The translations under genes and the position numbers were made by a program. Positions 28,016-36,033 of a stretch of DNA of 64,000 bases are shown here, one piece after another; position 1 is the first letter of the stretch; the number at the start of each line of letters is the position of its first letter. The notes under the pieces were generated by a model, which was not told where the DNA came from, searched no databases, and saw only the letters and a program-made list of their open reading frames with translations. Source of the stretch: Sideroxydans sp. (GTDB lineage: Bacteria > Pseudomonadota > Gammaproteobacteria > Burkholderiales > Gallionellaceae); NCBI GenBank assembly GCA_028710605.1, contig JAQTTU010000003.1, forward strand, positions 1 through 64,000, read 5' to 3'.

Positions 28016-28495
28016 ATGCAAATCGATTTTCATCATGCCACCACGTATGTGGTCGCCCGCGATGCCGGGTTCAGCCACGACGATGCAAACGTCATCGCTT
28101 ACGCCGCGCAGTATGTGGACGATGCCACCAGTTCCGGCACTATCCTGTTCGACAACCGCGCCGCGTACAACCGCATCAGCTCCGCGCACAAGATGCTCGA
28201 TGCGCGCAACGCCGAAGAACTGGCCAACCATTACGTGTGGATGTCGTTTCACTTTCTGCCCGGCAACGGCGGCTTTGCGGCGGGCGAAAATCCCGCCGGA
28301 TCTTTCGATGCGATTCTGGCCAAAGGTTGCAGCTACGGCTGGCACCGGCTGGGCACCAGCCACGATCTGCCCGTGCATTGTTACAAACCCAACTTTTTGG
28401 GCAGCCATTGGAAACATTTCCATGACGCGATTCAGGCACACCGTTTCAACGTGGTTTACAACATCCTGCCCAAGTACGGCATCTGCGCCGCGTAA
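28016..28495 (+). CDS. DUF6765-like conserved hypothetical protein
   Basis: 159 residues. MQIDFHHATTYVVARDAGFSHDDANVIAYAAQYVDDATSSGTI...ISSAHKML...VWMSFHFLPGNGG is a pattern I associate with the uncharacterised DUF6765 group. The repeated His/Asp (FHHATTY, YVDDAT, SAHKML, FHFLPG) resemble a metal-dependent phosphohydrolase-like helical core; this is inference. ATG with AAGGGG seven bases upstream. First gene of cassette B, followed by the lipase 45 bp later. Confidence 0.7.
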   Translation: MQIDFHHATTYVVARDAGFSHDDANVIAYAAQYVDDATSSGTILFDNRAAYNRISSAHKMLDARNAEELANHYVWMSFHFLPGNGGFAAGENPAGSFDAILAKGCSYGWHRLGTSHDLPVHCYKPNFLGSHWKHFHDAIQAHRFNVVYNILPKYGICAA

Positions 28496-28540
28496 CGGAA
28501 TGCATACACACTCATATTGATTAGCAGAGGAAATAAAAAT

Positions 28541-29353
28541 ATGACAACAACGTGGGACGATTTGCTCTACCCCGGCAATGCCAACGACTTTTTTTCGCGC
28601 AGGACTTTCGCGCCGTTCGACCCTTCCAGCGGCGCGTACGACCAGAATAACGCGCTGTGGCTCGCCGAATTGAGCCGACTGGTTTACCGGCACGACATCG
28701 AAGAAAACGACCCGCCGCCGCACCCCACGCAGACCCATATTCTCGAACAGGCCGGATGCACGCGGCGACAATACTTCGGCTCGAACATCACCGGCACACA
28801 AGCCATACTGGCCGAATTCGGCGGCGCAACCCCCTTCGCCGTGCTGGCATTTCGCGGCACCGAACAAGAGCCACGGGATTTCGTCACCGACCTCACCCTC
28901 GGCAGATTGCGCCAGCGCGAAGGCAAGATCGACGTGCATGAAGGATTCAAAGCGGCGCTGGATTCCGTGTGGCGCGAAATCGAAAGCGCGCTGAAAGAAC
29001 TGCGCTGCCCGGTGTTCTTCACCGGCCATAGTCTGGGCGCAGCGTTAGCCACGCTGGCCGCCGCGCGCCGCACGCCGACCGCGCTCTACACCTACGGCTC
29101 GCCGCGCGTGGGCGATGCGGATTTCACGGCCTCGCTCAAAGACATCGCCGACATCATCCACCGCGTGGTGGACAGCGAAGACGGCGTAACCAGCCTGCCG
29201 CCCGAAGCGCTCGGCTACCGCCACATCGGCACACTGCACACGCTCTCCGCCCCGCCAGCGCACAACTCCTTCGCCACATGGTTAACCGGCTGGCGCAACC
29301 CGCCGAAATTTCTGGCAGACCACGCGCCGGTCAATTATGTGGACAGGATTTGA
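28541..29353 (+). CDS. Class 3 lipase family protein
   Basis: 270 residues, alpha/beta hydrolase. The nucleophile elbow TGHSLGAALATLAA holds the catalytic Ser, the oxyanion region is LAFRGTEQEPRDFVTDL, the Asp lies near DSEDGVTSLPP and the His near PAHNSF. The N-terminus has no classical signal peptide. Likely hydrolyses acylglycerols or related esters. Second gene of cassette B behind the structured leader. The stop is followed by two repeats. Confidence 0.9.
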   Translation: MTTTWDDLLYPGNANDFFSRRTFAPFDPSSGAYDQNNALWLAELSRLVYRHDIEENDPPPHPTQTHILEQAGCTRRQYFGSNITGTQAILAEFGGATPFAVLAFRGTEQEPRDFVTDLTLGRLRQREGKIDVHEGFKAALDSVWREIESALKELRCPVFFTGHSLGAALATLAAARRTPTALYTYGSPRVGDADFTASLKDIADIIHRVVDSEDGVTSLPPEALGYRHIGTLHTLSAPPAHNSFATWLTGWRNPPKFLADHAPVNYVDRI

Positions 29354-29371
29354 GAATCATCCAGAATTTTT

Positions 29372-29446
29372 GTAGGTCGGGCTTCAGCCCGACATGTCGG
29401 GTTACCCCGCAGGGGTTCTTGCACCCTTGGGTGAAACCCGACCTAC
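29372..29446. repeat. GTAGGTCGGG inverted repeat
   Basis: GTAGGTCGGGCTTCAGCCCG at the left and CCCGACCTAC at the right. A minimal copy is at 34746-34771. Located after the lipase gene. Confidence 0.85.
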
Positions 29447-29462
29447 CAACCAGCGGCATCAC

Positions 29463-29530
29463 GAAGATGCCCGTCAATAGGCGATCTACGCCAAGCGCAT
29501 AATGCAGATCGCCTATTGACGGGCATCTTC
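29463..29530. repeat. GTCAATA-loop repeat, copy 5 (inverted pair)
   Basis: Two head-to-head copies form perfect 25-bp arms (29463-29487 and 29506-29530) around an 18-bp spacer. It lies between the convergent lipase and yceH genes and could act as a bidirectional terminator. Confidence 0.95.
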
Positions 29531-29539
29531 ACGCGATGG

Positions 29540-30205
29540 TTATTTTGAAATTCCCAGCTCCGCGTACAGCTTGCCCACCAGCTCCCGCAGTTCGGTTATC
29601 TCCGCTTCATGCTTGGCGACGTTGGCTTTGAGTGCGGCGATTTCGCTTACGGAAATATCGCCCGAGGGCGCAGAAGAGAATGAGGTACGCGCTTCGATGA
29701 CGGGCGCGCCGGACAGCAAATGCATCCAGCGGTTTTCGCGCGAGCCGGGTTGGCGCGGCAATTCCACCACCAGCGCGCCCGCCGCGCGTTCGCTCAATTC
29801 CACCAGAAAACTTTCCACCGATGAAATGTCGGCGAACTTGTGCAGCCGTTCGCAATTGAGGCGCAGCTCGCCCGCCGTCTGCGGGCCGCGCAACATCAGC
29901 ATGGCGATCAGCGCGGTGGATTGCGTGGGGATGTGCTGCACGCGCTCGATGTTGTGCGCATAACGCGAAGCCCTGCCGCCGCTGCTTTCCACGATCAGAG
30001 ACAAACCGCGCAGCGTATCCAGCGCCAGCAACACCTCCGATTCGTCAGCCTCGATCACCGGATCGCGCGCGCTTTTTTGGTTGCAGCCGGAGACCAGCGA
30101 ATTGAGCGTCAGCGGATAACTGTCCGGCACGGTGCGCTGCTTCTCGGCGAGCACGCCGAGTACGCGGGTTTCGAGCAGGGAGAGGATGGGGAGTGTGGTG
30201 GTCAT
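29540..30205 (-). CDS. yceH: YceH family protein (DUF480)
   Basis: 221 residues. ETRVLGVLAEKQRTVPDSYPLTLNSLVSGCNQKSARDPV is the typical winged-helix start of YceH, followed by a second winged helix and a C-terminal coiled coil (SEIAALKANVAKHEAEITELRELVGKLYAEL). Cytosolic, possibly DNA-binding; role unproven. Confidence 0.93.
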   Translation of the reverse strand: MTTTLPILSLLETRVLGVLAEKQRTVPDSYPLTLNSLVSGCNQKSARDPVIEADESEVLLALDTLRGLSLIVESSGGRASRYAHNIERVQHIPTQSTALIAMLMLRGPQTAGELRLNCERLHKFADISSVESFLVELSERAAGALVVELPRQPGSRENRWMHLLSGAPVIEARTSFSSAPSGDISVSEIAALKANVAKHEAEITELRELVGKLYAELGISK

Positions 30206-30266
30206 GAATTATCTTTGAAGAAACAAAAAGTACTTTGCCCGCAGATTACGCAGATTAAGTAAGTAT

Positions 30267-30349
30267 CCCCCGGCAAAGCCGGGGCTTTAGTTTGTGAGCC
30301 GCTCAAAGCGGCTTAACGGGGTCGCTTACGCGCCCCATGAGGGCGTAAG
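30267..30349. repeat. Three consecutive hairpins next to the IS element
   Basis: CCCCGGC-AAA-GCCGGGG (30268-30284), AGCCGCT-CAAA-GCGGCT-like (30297-30313) and CTTACG...GGGCGTAAG (30325-30349). The third ends one base from the IS left inverted repeat. Confidence 0.75.
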
Positions 30350-30350
30350 A

Positions 30351-31666
30351 AATTTTGTGTAAACGGTCATTAGGCAGGAAACTGCCGCCACTTTGAAAGG
30401 AGTCGCAATGACCGTAGCACAAGCAGCCCCCGCAATCCCCGCCGACCTGATCGACAGCCTCATGGCGGGATACCAAAAACCGGAAGACCTGATAGGCGAA
30501 AACGGCCTGCTCAAACAGATCACCAAAGCCTTCGTCGAGCGCGCCCTGCAAGCCGAGATGGAAATCCACCTCGGGCACTCCAAGAACCGCAGCGTGGTCA
30601 ACCCGGACGGCAACACCCGCAACGGCAAGAGCCGCAAGACGCTCAAGGGCGAGTTCGGCGAACTGCCCATCGAAATACCCCGCGACCGCCACGGCAGCTT
30701 CGAGCAGCAGCTCATCCCCAAGCACCAGACCCACTGGCACGGCTTCGACGACAAAATCCTGTCGCTCTACGCCCGGGGCATGACGGTGCGCGAGATACAG
30801 GGGCATCTGGAAGAGATGTACGGCACCGAGGTTTCGCCCTCGCTCATCTCGTCCGTCACCGATGCCGTCATGGACGAGGTCAAAGCCTGGCAATCGCGCC
30901 CGCTGGACGCGCTGTACCCCATCGTCTATATGGACTGCATCCACGCCAAGGTGCGCGATGCGGGCGCGGTGCGCACCAAGGCCGTGTATCTGGCGCTGGG
31001 CATCAACATGGCGGGCGAGAAGGAACTGCTGGGCATCTGGATCGCCCAGACCGAGGGGGCGAAGTTCTGGTTGCAGGTGGTGACCGAACTGAAGAACCGG
31101 GGCGTGCAGGACATCTTCATCGCCTGCGTGGACGGCCTGAAAGGCTTCCCCGAGGCCATCGAAAGCGTCTATCCCAAGACCGCCGTGCAGCTGTGCATCG
31201 TGCATATGGTGCGTTACAGCTTGAACTACGTGAGCTGGAAACTGCGCAAGGAAATCGCCGCCGATCTGCGCACCATCTACACTGCCGCCACCGTCGAGGG
31301 AGCGGAGCAGCGGCTGGACGAGTTCGAAACCAAGTGGGGGAAAGACTATCCATCCATCGTCAAATCGTGGAGGGGCAACTGGGCGCGCATCATCCCGTTC
31401 TTCGATTACCCGCTGGAGATCAGGAAGGTGATCTACACCACCAACGCCATCGAGTCGGTGAACATGGGGCTGCGCAAAGTTTCCAAGAGCCGGGGATCGT
31501 TCCCCAGCGATGAGGCGCTGTTGAAGCTGTACTATCTGGCGCTGAAAAACATCAGCAAGAAATGGACGATGCCGATACGAGATTGGAAGGCCGCGCTAAA
31601 CCGGTTTAATATCCAGTTCGAGGATAGGATGCCGCAGCAGTTTTGAAATTCCGTTTACACAAAATT
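30351..31666 (+). mobile_element. IS256-family insertion sequence
   Basis: 1316 bp bounded by perfect 16-bp inverted repeats AATTTTGTGTAAACGG (30351-30366; complement 31651-31666). One transposase gene fills it. No matching 8-9 bp target duplication is visible at the borders, so a flank may have been deleted or rearranged. It cuts a toxin gene on its right side. Confidence 0.9.
30408..31646 (+). CDS. IS256-family transposase
   Basis: 412 residues, full length for the family, with the DDE residues in YPIVYMDCIHAKV (first D), IACVDGLKGFPEAI (second D) and TTNAIESVN (E). The frame is intact, so it may still be active. ATG preceded by AAAGGAG. Mutator-like motif HIVRY-type region CIVHMVRYSLNYV is present. 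Confidence 0.96.
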   Translation: MTVAQAAPAIPADLIDSLMAGYQKPEDLIGENGLLKQITKAFVERALQAEMEIHLGHSKNRSVVNPDGNTRNGKSRKTLKGEFGELPIEIPRDRHGSFEQQLIPKHQTHWHGFDDKILSLYARGMTVREIQGHLEEMYGTEVSPSLISSVTDAVMDEVKAWQSRPLDALYPIVYMDCIHAKVRDAGAVRTKAVYLALGINMAGEKELLGIWIAQTEGAKFWLQVVTELKNRGVQDIFIACVDGLKGFPEAIESVYPKTAVQLCIVHMVRYSLNYVSWKLRKEIAADLRTIYTAATVEGAEQRLDEFETKWGKDYPSIVKSWRGNWARIIPFFDYPLEIRKVIYTTNAIESVNMGLRKVSKSRGSFPSDEALLKLYYLALKNISKKWTMPIRDWKAALNRFNIQFEDRMPQQF

Positions 31667-31758
31667 CAGGACACCCTCAGGCCGACTTGTTGCCGCTCAA
31701 ACCAAGCGCACGCATCATTCAATTCATCATTCGCGGCTTCGGCAAAGCGCATCCGCAT
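31667..31758 (-). pseudogene. RelE/ParE-type toxin, truncated by the IS
   Basis: The start MRMRFAEAANDELNDACAWFERQQVGL matches the N-terminal helix-turn-helix of RelE/ParE toxins. The frame then runs into the IS256 right inverted repeat and stops after about 29 residues. The remaining two thirds are not found on the far side of the IS. Its ATG overlaps the antitoxin stop (TAATG), as in an intact module. Confidence 0.8.
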
Positions 31759-31964
31759 TACTTGCCGCCAAATACTTCTTCGAATGAAACTGTTTTCATG
31801 CGACCTGCATCGCATGCCTGCGCCCGGTGCAAAGCCTCTTCCGCCCACACACGATCAATTTCAGGATCGGATTTATCCAGACTTTGCATGATTTTCTCGA
31901 CGACCTCATAGCGCTCTGCCGCTTTTAATTGCAGCGCCATATCAATAATTTCGAGCTTGCCCAT
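31758..31964 (-). CDS. Addiction-module antitoxin (PF09720-like)
   Basis: 68 residues: MGKLEIIDMALQLKAAERYEVVEKIMQSLDKSDPEIDRVWAEEALHR..., the pattern of the small family of putative addiction module components (AL.L....R..+.E.++.SLD). The ATG at 31964 is preceded by GGGAGGTAAGC. Intact, but its toxin partner is broken, so it is an orphan. Confidence 0.85.
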   Translation of the reverse strand: MGKLEIIDMALQLKAAERYEVVEKIMQSLDKSDPEIDRVWAEEALHRAQACDAGRMKTVSFEEVFGGK

Positions 31965-32047
31965 GCTTACCTCCCTGATTGATCCGCTTTGCACCAGATG
32001 TTTCAATTCGGCGCAATAACGTTTGCGCGCCACGCGAACTGCCCCGC

Positions 32048-32123
32048 AACGCCCGTCAATAGCCGATCTACGCCATGCACTCGTTGCAGATGTCCGAATC
32101 TATTGGCTTGCAGGCAAGGTGGG
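32048..32123 (+). repeat. GTCAATA-loop repeat, copy 6 (long form)
   Basis: CAACGCCCGTCAATAGCCGA then TCTACGCCATGCAC, ending in TATTGGCTTGCAGGCAAGGT. The long form is shared with the copies at 51.66 and 63.53 kb. Confidence 0.85.
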
Positions 32124-32168
32124 CAAATGAAAAGCAGGGGATACGCAAAAGCGCCGCCCCTGCCCGCC

Positions 32169-34673
32169 TCACTCGTCGTGCGGTTGCACTTGCGGCAGCC
32201 GCCACACGTCGCGATTGTAGTCCATGATGGTGCGGTCGCTGGAGAATTTGCCGCTGGTGGCGGTGTTGATGATGCTCATGCGCGTCCAGTTTTCCTGATC
32301 CTGATAGGCTTCGCTCACTTTGCTCTGGGCATCGATGTAGCTGCGGAAGTCGGCCAGGGTCAGCCACGGGTCTAGCGGGTCGAGCAGGGCTTGCAGGATG
32401 GGGTCGAACAAGCCCGGCTCGAACAGGTTGAAGTGGTTGCTGCGCAGCAGGTGGATGACGCGTTGCAAGTCGTGGTCGCCCGCGACGATTGACTTCGGGT
32501 CGTAATGGCCGCGCGTGGCTTCGACTTGCTCGGCGGTCAGGCCGAACAGGAAGAAATTCTCGTCTCCGGCTTCCTCGCGGATTTCGATGTTCGCGCCGTC
32601 CAGCGTGCCTATGGTCAGCGCGCCGTTCATCATGAATTTCATGTTGCCGGTGCCGGAGGCTTCCTTGCCCGCCGTGGAAATTTGTTCGGACAAATCGGCG
32701 GCGGGGCAGATCACTTCCATCGCCGTGACGCGGTAGTCCGGCAGGAACACCAGTTGCAGTAAGCCTTTGGTGTCGGGGTCGTGGTTGATGACATCGGCCA
32801 CCGCCGTCACCAGACGGATGATGCGTTTGGCCATGACGTAGCCGGGAGCCGCTTTGCCGCCGATCAATACGCAGCGCGGTGTCCAGTTGGCGGTGTCGCC
32901 GAGCTTGATGCGGTCATACAGATGGATGACATGCAGCATGTTGAGCAACTGCCGCTTGTATTCGTGGATGCGTTTCACCTGCACATCGAACAGCGCCGCA
33001 GTGTCGAAGATCACCCCGCAGTCGCGTTGCACCATCGCGGCCAGACGCTGTTTGTTGCCCAGTTTGATCTCGCGCCATTTTTCGCAAAACGCCTTGTCGT
33101 CGGCGAACTGCAACAGCACATTCAATTTCGACAAGTCGGTGCGCCATTCTTCGCCGATGCTTGAGTCGATCAGTTCGCTCAGCTCCGGGTTGCTCCAGGC
33201 CATCCAGCGGCGCGGCGTGACACCGTTGGTTTTATTGTTGAACTTCAGCGGCCACATTTCGTAGAAATCGCGGAACAGATACTGCTGCAACAATTTTGAA
33301 TGCAGCTCCGCCACGCCGTTCACCGAACGGCAGGCCACCACCGCCAGATAGGCCATGCGCACCTGCTGCGTTTCGCCTTCCTCGATGATGGACATGCGGC
33401 GCTGGCGTTCCACATGGCCGGGCCAGCGCAATGAGACCTGCTCCAGAAAACGCGCGTTGATCTCGTAAATGATGTCGAGCAAACGCGGCAGCAATCGGCC
33501 GAACATGCTCACCGGCCACTTCTCCAGCGCCTCCGGCAACAGGGTGTGATTGGTGTAGGCCATGGTTTCGCCGGTGATGCTCCACGCTTCATGCCAGCCC
33601 AGCCCGTGCTCGTCCATCAACAGCCGCATCAGCTCGGCCACCGCGCAAGTGGGGTGCGTATCGTTCAGCTGGAACGCGTTCTTTTCGGCGAACTGCGAAA
33701 AGTCGTTGCCGTACTTGCGCACCCAGTGGCGCAACACATCCTGCAAACTAGCCGAAGCCAGAAAATACTGCTGGCGCAGGCGCAACTCTTTGCCGTTCTC
33801 GCTGGCATCGTTGGGGTACAGCACCATGGTGATGTGCTCCGCCGCGTTCTTCGCGGCCACCGCTTCGGTGTAGCTGCCCGCATTGAATTCGTCCAGATTG
33901 AATTCTTCGGTCGCCGTCGATTTCCACAGGCGCAAGGTGTTCACCGTGCCGTTGCGGTAGCCGGGTATCGGCATATCGAACGGCACCGCCATCACATCCT
34001 GCGTATCCAGCCAGCGCGCGTGCAGCTTGCCTTCCGCATCCGCGTGCAACTCGCTGCGCCCGCCGAATTTGACGCGCACCGCGTATTCCGGGCGCTCCAC
34101 TTCCCACGCGTTGCCGTTGCGCAACCAGTGGTCCGGGTCTTCAATTTGGCAACCGTGCTCCAGCCGCTGGCGGAACATGCCGTACTCGTAGCGCAAGCCG
34201 TAACCGGTCACCGGCAGTTGCAAGGTGGCGCAGCTGTCCAGAAAGCACGCGGCCAGTCTGCCCAAACCGCCGTTGCCCAGCCCCGCATCGCTTTCCTGAT
34301 CCTGCACATCTTCCAGCACCACGCCGAAATTGTGCATCGCCTCGGCCACCTCTTGCTGCATATCGAGATTGAGCATGGCATTGCCCATCGCCCTGCCCAT
34401 CAGAAATTCGAGCGAAAGGTAATACGCCTGTTTGCATTCCGACTCGTCGTAAGCGCGCTGGGTATGCCGCCAGCGCTCGATCAACCGGTCGCGTAGCGCG
34501 GCCGCCAGCGAGGAATAAACGGGGAAGCCGGATAAAGTGGATTTATCCCAGCCTAATGTGTGGCCGAAATAGCGGCGAAAATCTTCCATCACACTGATGG
34601 CATCCGTGCCCAGCGGCGGCATCTTGAGAATGCTGTGCTGTTTGGCGATGAAGGGTTTGTTGAGTGGGGTCAC
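32169..34673 (-). CDS. glgP: Glycogen phosphorylase
   Basis: 834 residues, family GT35. It releases glucose-1-phosphate from glycogen. Pyridoxal-phosphate site KEASGTGNMKFMMNGALTIGTLDGAN is clear, with the N-terminal AACFLDSCATLQLPVTGYGLRYEYGMF. GTG start at 34673, preceded by CAGGA; the following ATGs lie inside conserved sequence. Last gene of the leftward glycogen cluster. Confidence 0.96.
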   Translation of the reverse strand: MTPLNKPFIAKQHSILKMPPLGTDAISVMEDFRRYFGHTLGWDKSTLSGFPVYSSLAAALRDRLIERWRHTQRAYDESECKQAYYLSLEFLMGRAMGNAMLNLDMQQEVAEAMHNFGVVLEDVQDQESDAGLGNGGLGRLAACFLDSCATLQLPVTGYGLRYEYGMFRQRLEHGCQIEDPDHWLRNGNAWEVERPEYAVRVKFGGRSELHADAEGKLHARWLDTQDVMAVPFDMPIPGYRNGTVNTLRLWKSTATEEFNLDEFNAGSYTEAVAAKNAAEHITMVLYPNDASENGKELRLRQQYFLASASLQDVLRHWVRKYGNDFSQFAEKNAFQLNDTHPTCAVAELMRLLMDEHGLGWHEAWSITGETMAYTNHTLLPEALEKWPVSMFGRLLPRLLDIIYEINARFLEQVSLRWPGHVERQRRMSIIEEGETQQVRMAYLAVVACRSVNGVAELHSKLLQQYLFRDFYEMWPLKFNNKTNGVTPRRWMAWSNPELSELIDSSIGEEWRTDLSKLNVLLQFADDKAFCEKWREIKLGNKQRLAAMVQRDCGVIFDTAALFDVQVKRIHEYKRQLLNMLHVIHLYDRIKLGDTANWTPRCVLIGGKAAPGYVMAKRIIRLVTAVADVINHDPDTKGLLQLVFLPDYRVTAMEVICPAADLSEQISTAGKEASGTGNMKFMMNGALTIGTLDGANIEIREEAGDENFFLFGLTAEQVEATRGHYDPKSIVAGDHDLQRVIHLLRSNHFNLFEPGLFDPILQALLDPLDPWLTLADFRSYIDAQSKVSEAYQDQENWTRMSIINTATSGKFSSDRTIMDYNRDVWRLPQVQPHDE

Positions 34674-34745
34674 GCTATATTCCTGAAGGGTTGGTGACGC
34701 ATTGAGGTTTTGATTCTATCAAAGAACAGGGATGGGCAAGCTGCC

Positions 34746-34771
34746 GTAGGTCGGGCTTTAGCCCGACCTAC
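34746..34771. repeat. GTAGGTCGGGC palindrome
   Basis: GTAGGTCGGGCTTTAGCCCG followed by ACCTAC, a near-perfect 26-bp hairpin between glgP and the glucokinase gene. Confidence 0.85.
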
Positions 34772-34782
34772 AAAACCATTCT

Positions 34783-34899
34783 AGCCACAGAGATCACAGA
34801 GGACACAGAGAAAGAGGTGACTCTTCAATATTTCGATGGCTCGCCACAACAGAAAATCGCTCTGACATTGCATCTGTCTTCTCTGTGTCCTCTGTGGCT
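34783..34899. repeat. Inverted repeat with AGCCACAGAG...CTCTGTGGCT arms
   Basis: AGCCACAGAGATCACAGAGG on the left and CCTCTGTGGCT on the right. The right arm reaches the stop codon of the glucokinase gene. A related element is at 56638-56781. Confidence 0.88.
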
Positions 34900-35830
34900 A
34901 AATGTTTTTTTCTTCATTTGCCAACATCGCCGCACCGATGATGCCGGCCTGATCCTGCGCCCGCGAAACCGTCACGTGCAGCTTGCCGCGCAGGGCGGGA
35001 ATCAAGTCATGTTCGAGACGACGCTCGAAGGCGGGTTGCAGCAACGGCCACGCCGCGCTCATGCCGCCGCCTATCACCACTTCGCTCACATCGACGACCT
35101 TGGCGATGTGGGCGAGTGATGCGGCCAGATAGTCTCCGGCTTGCTCGAACGCACGCATGGCCGCGTCATCCTGGCATGCGGCCAACCTGGCAATTTCGGA
35201 GGCGGGCAATTTGATTCCGGTTGCAGCAAAATAACTTTGCTGCACACCGCTGGCCGAAGCGTATTGCTCCAGACAGCCGCGATTGCCGCAACCGCACAAG
35301 CGGCCAGCAGGCTCTACAATCAGATGGCCGATTTCCATCGCCACGCCATGCGCGCCGCCATGCAGTTTTCCGCGCAATACCAGCCCGCCGCCCACGCCAG
35401 TGCCCAGACCGAGGTAAACCAGATCGCCCCGCGTTTGGCCGGACAAAACATATTCGCCGAAAGCCGCCGCCGCCGCATCGTTTTCCAGCACCACGGGCAG
35501 GCCGCAAGCAGCACGCAACGGCGCGACTAGATCAACATTCAGCAAGCCGGGAAGATTGGGCGAGGACAGCACACAGCGCGTGTGCGGATCGATGAAACCG
35601 GGGAAGCCGATACCGATGGAACTGACTGAAGGATAAGCGGCACGCGCCTGGGCGATGGCATCGAGCAACGTCCGCAAAATGTTATCCAGCGCTTCACCGG
35701 AAGAAGACTGGCGGCACAGTCCGGCGAAGTCAGCCTGAAAGCGCTGTTCCCAAACCACTTGCGTGTCCCGCACCACGCCGAGCCGGAAATTCGTGCCGCC
35801 TACATCAATGCCGATCAATTCGTGCGTCAT
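34898..35830 (-). CDS. ROK family glucokinase
   Basis: 310 residues. ATP site IGIDVGGTNFRLGVV, catalytic Asp in LENDAAAAAFGEY, and ROK zinc motif H-x-CGCGNRGCLEQYAS (GHLIVEPAGRLCGCGNRGCLE). It probably phosphorylates glucose released from glycogen, fitting its place between glgP and the GH57 gene. The ATG at 35830 is preferred over the TTG two codons earlier. Confidence 0.88.
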   Translation of the reverse strand: MTHELIGIDVGGTNFRLGVVRDTQVVWEQRFQADFAGLCRQSSSGEALDNILRTLLDAIAQARAAYPSVSSIGIGFPGFIDPHTRCVLSSPNLPGLLNVDLVAPLRAACGLPVVLENDAAAAAFGEYVLSGQTRGDLVYLGLGTGVGGGLVLRGKLHGGAHGVAMEIGHLIVEPAGRLCGCGNRGCLEQYASASGVQQSYFAATGIKLPASEIARLAACQDDAAMRAFEQAGDYLAASLAHIAKVVDVSEVVIGGGMSAAWPLLQPAFERRLEHDLIPALRGKLHVTVSRAQDQAGIIGAAMLANEEKNI

Positions 35831-35871
35831 CGCCAAACCTATTCCATTTCTATTTCAATGCTTGAATTTCC

Positions 35872-35984
35872 TCCCTTCTCCCGCAGGCGGGAGAAGGGTT
35901 GGGGATGAGGGTCTATGTGAAAAAATATAACTTGGTTGTACCCAAAGACCCTCACCCTAACCCTCTCCCGCCTGCGGGAGAGGG
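35872..35984. repeat. CTCCCGCAGGCGGGAGA paired repeat
   Basis: Two palindromes (CTTCTCCCGCAGGCGGGAGA and CTCTCCCGCCTGCGGGAGAG) flanked by facing AGGGT/ACCCT arms. It lies between the glucokinase and GH57 genes. Confidence 0.88.
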
Positions 35985-36033
35985 AACTTGTATCTGGGGG
36001 CTGCTTCGCATCACTTTTGATCTGAAAATGGAA

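Noticed and set aside
30393-30407. Transposase start five codons upstream (ATG 30393)
   Set aside because: The ATG at 30408 has AAAGGAG at proper spacing.
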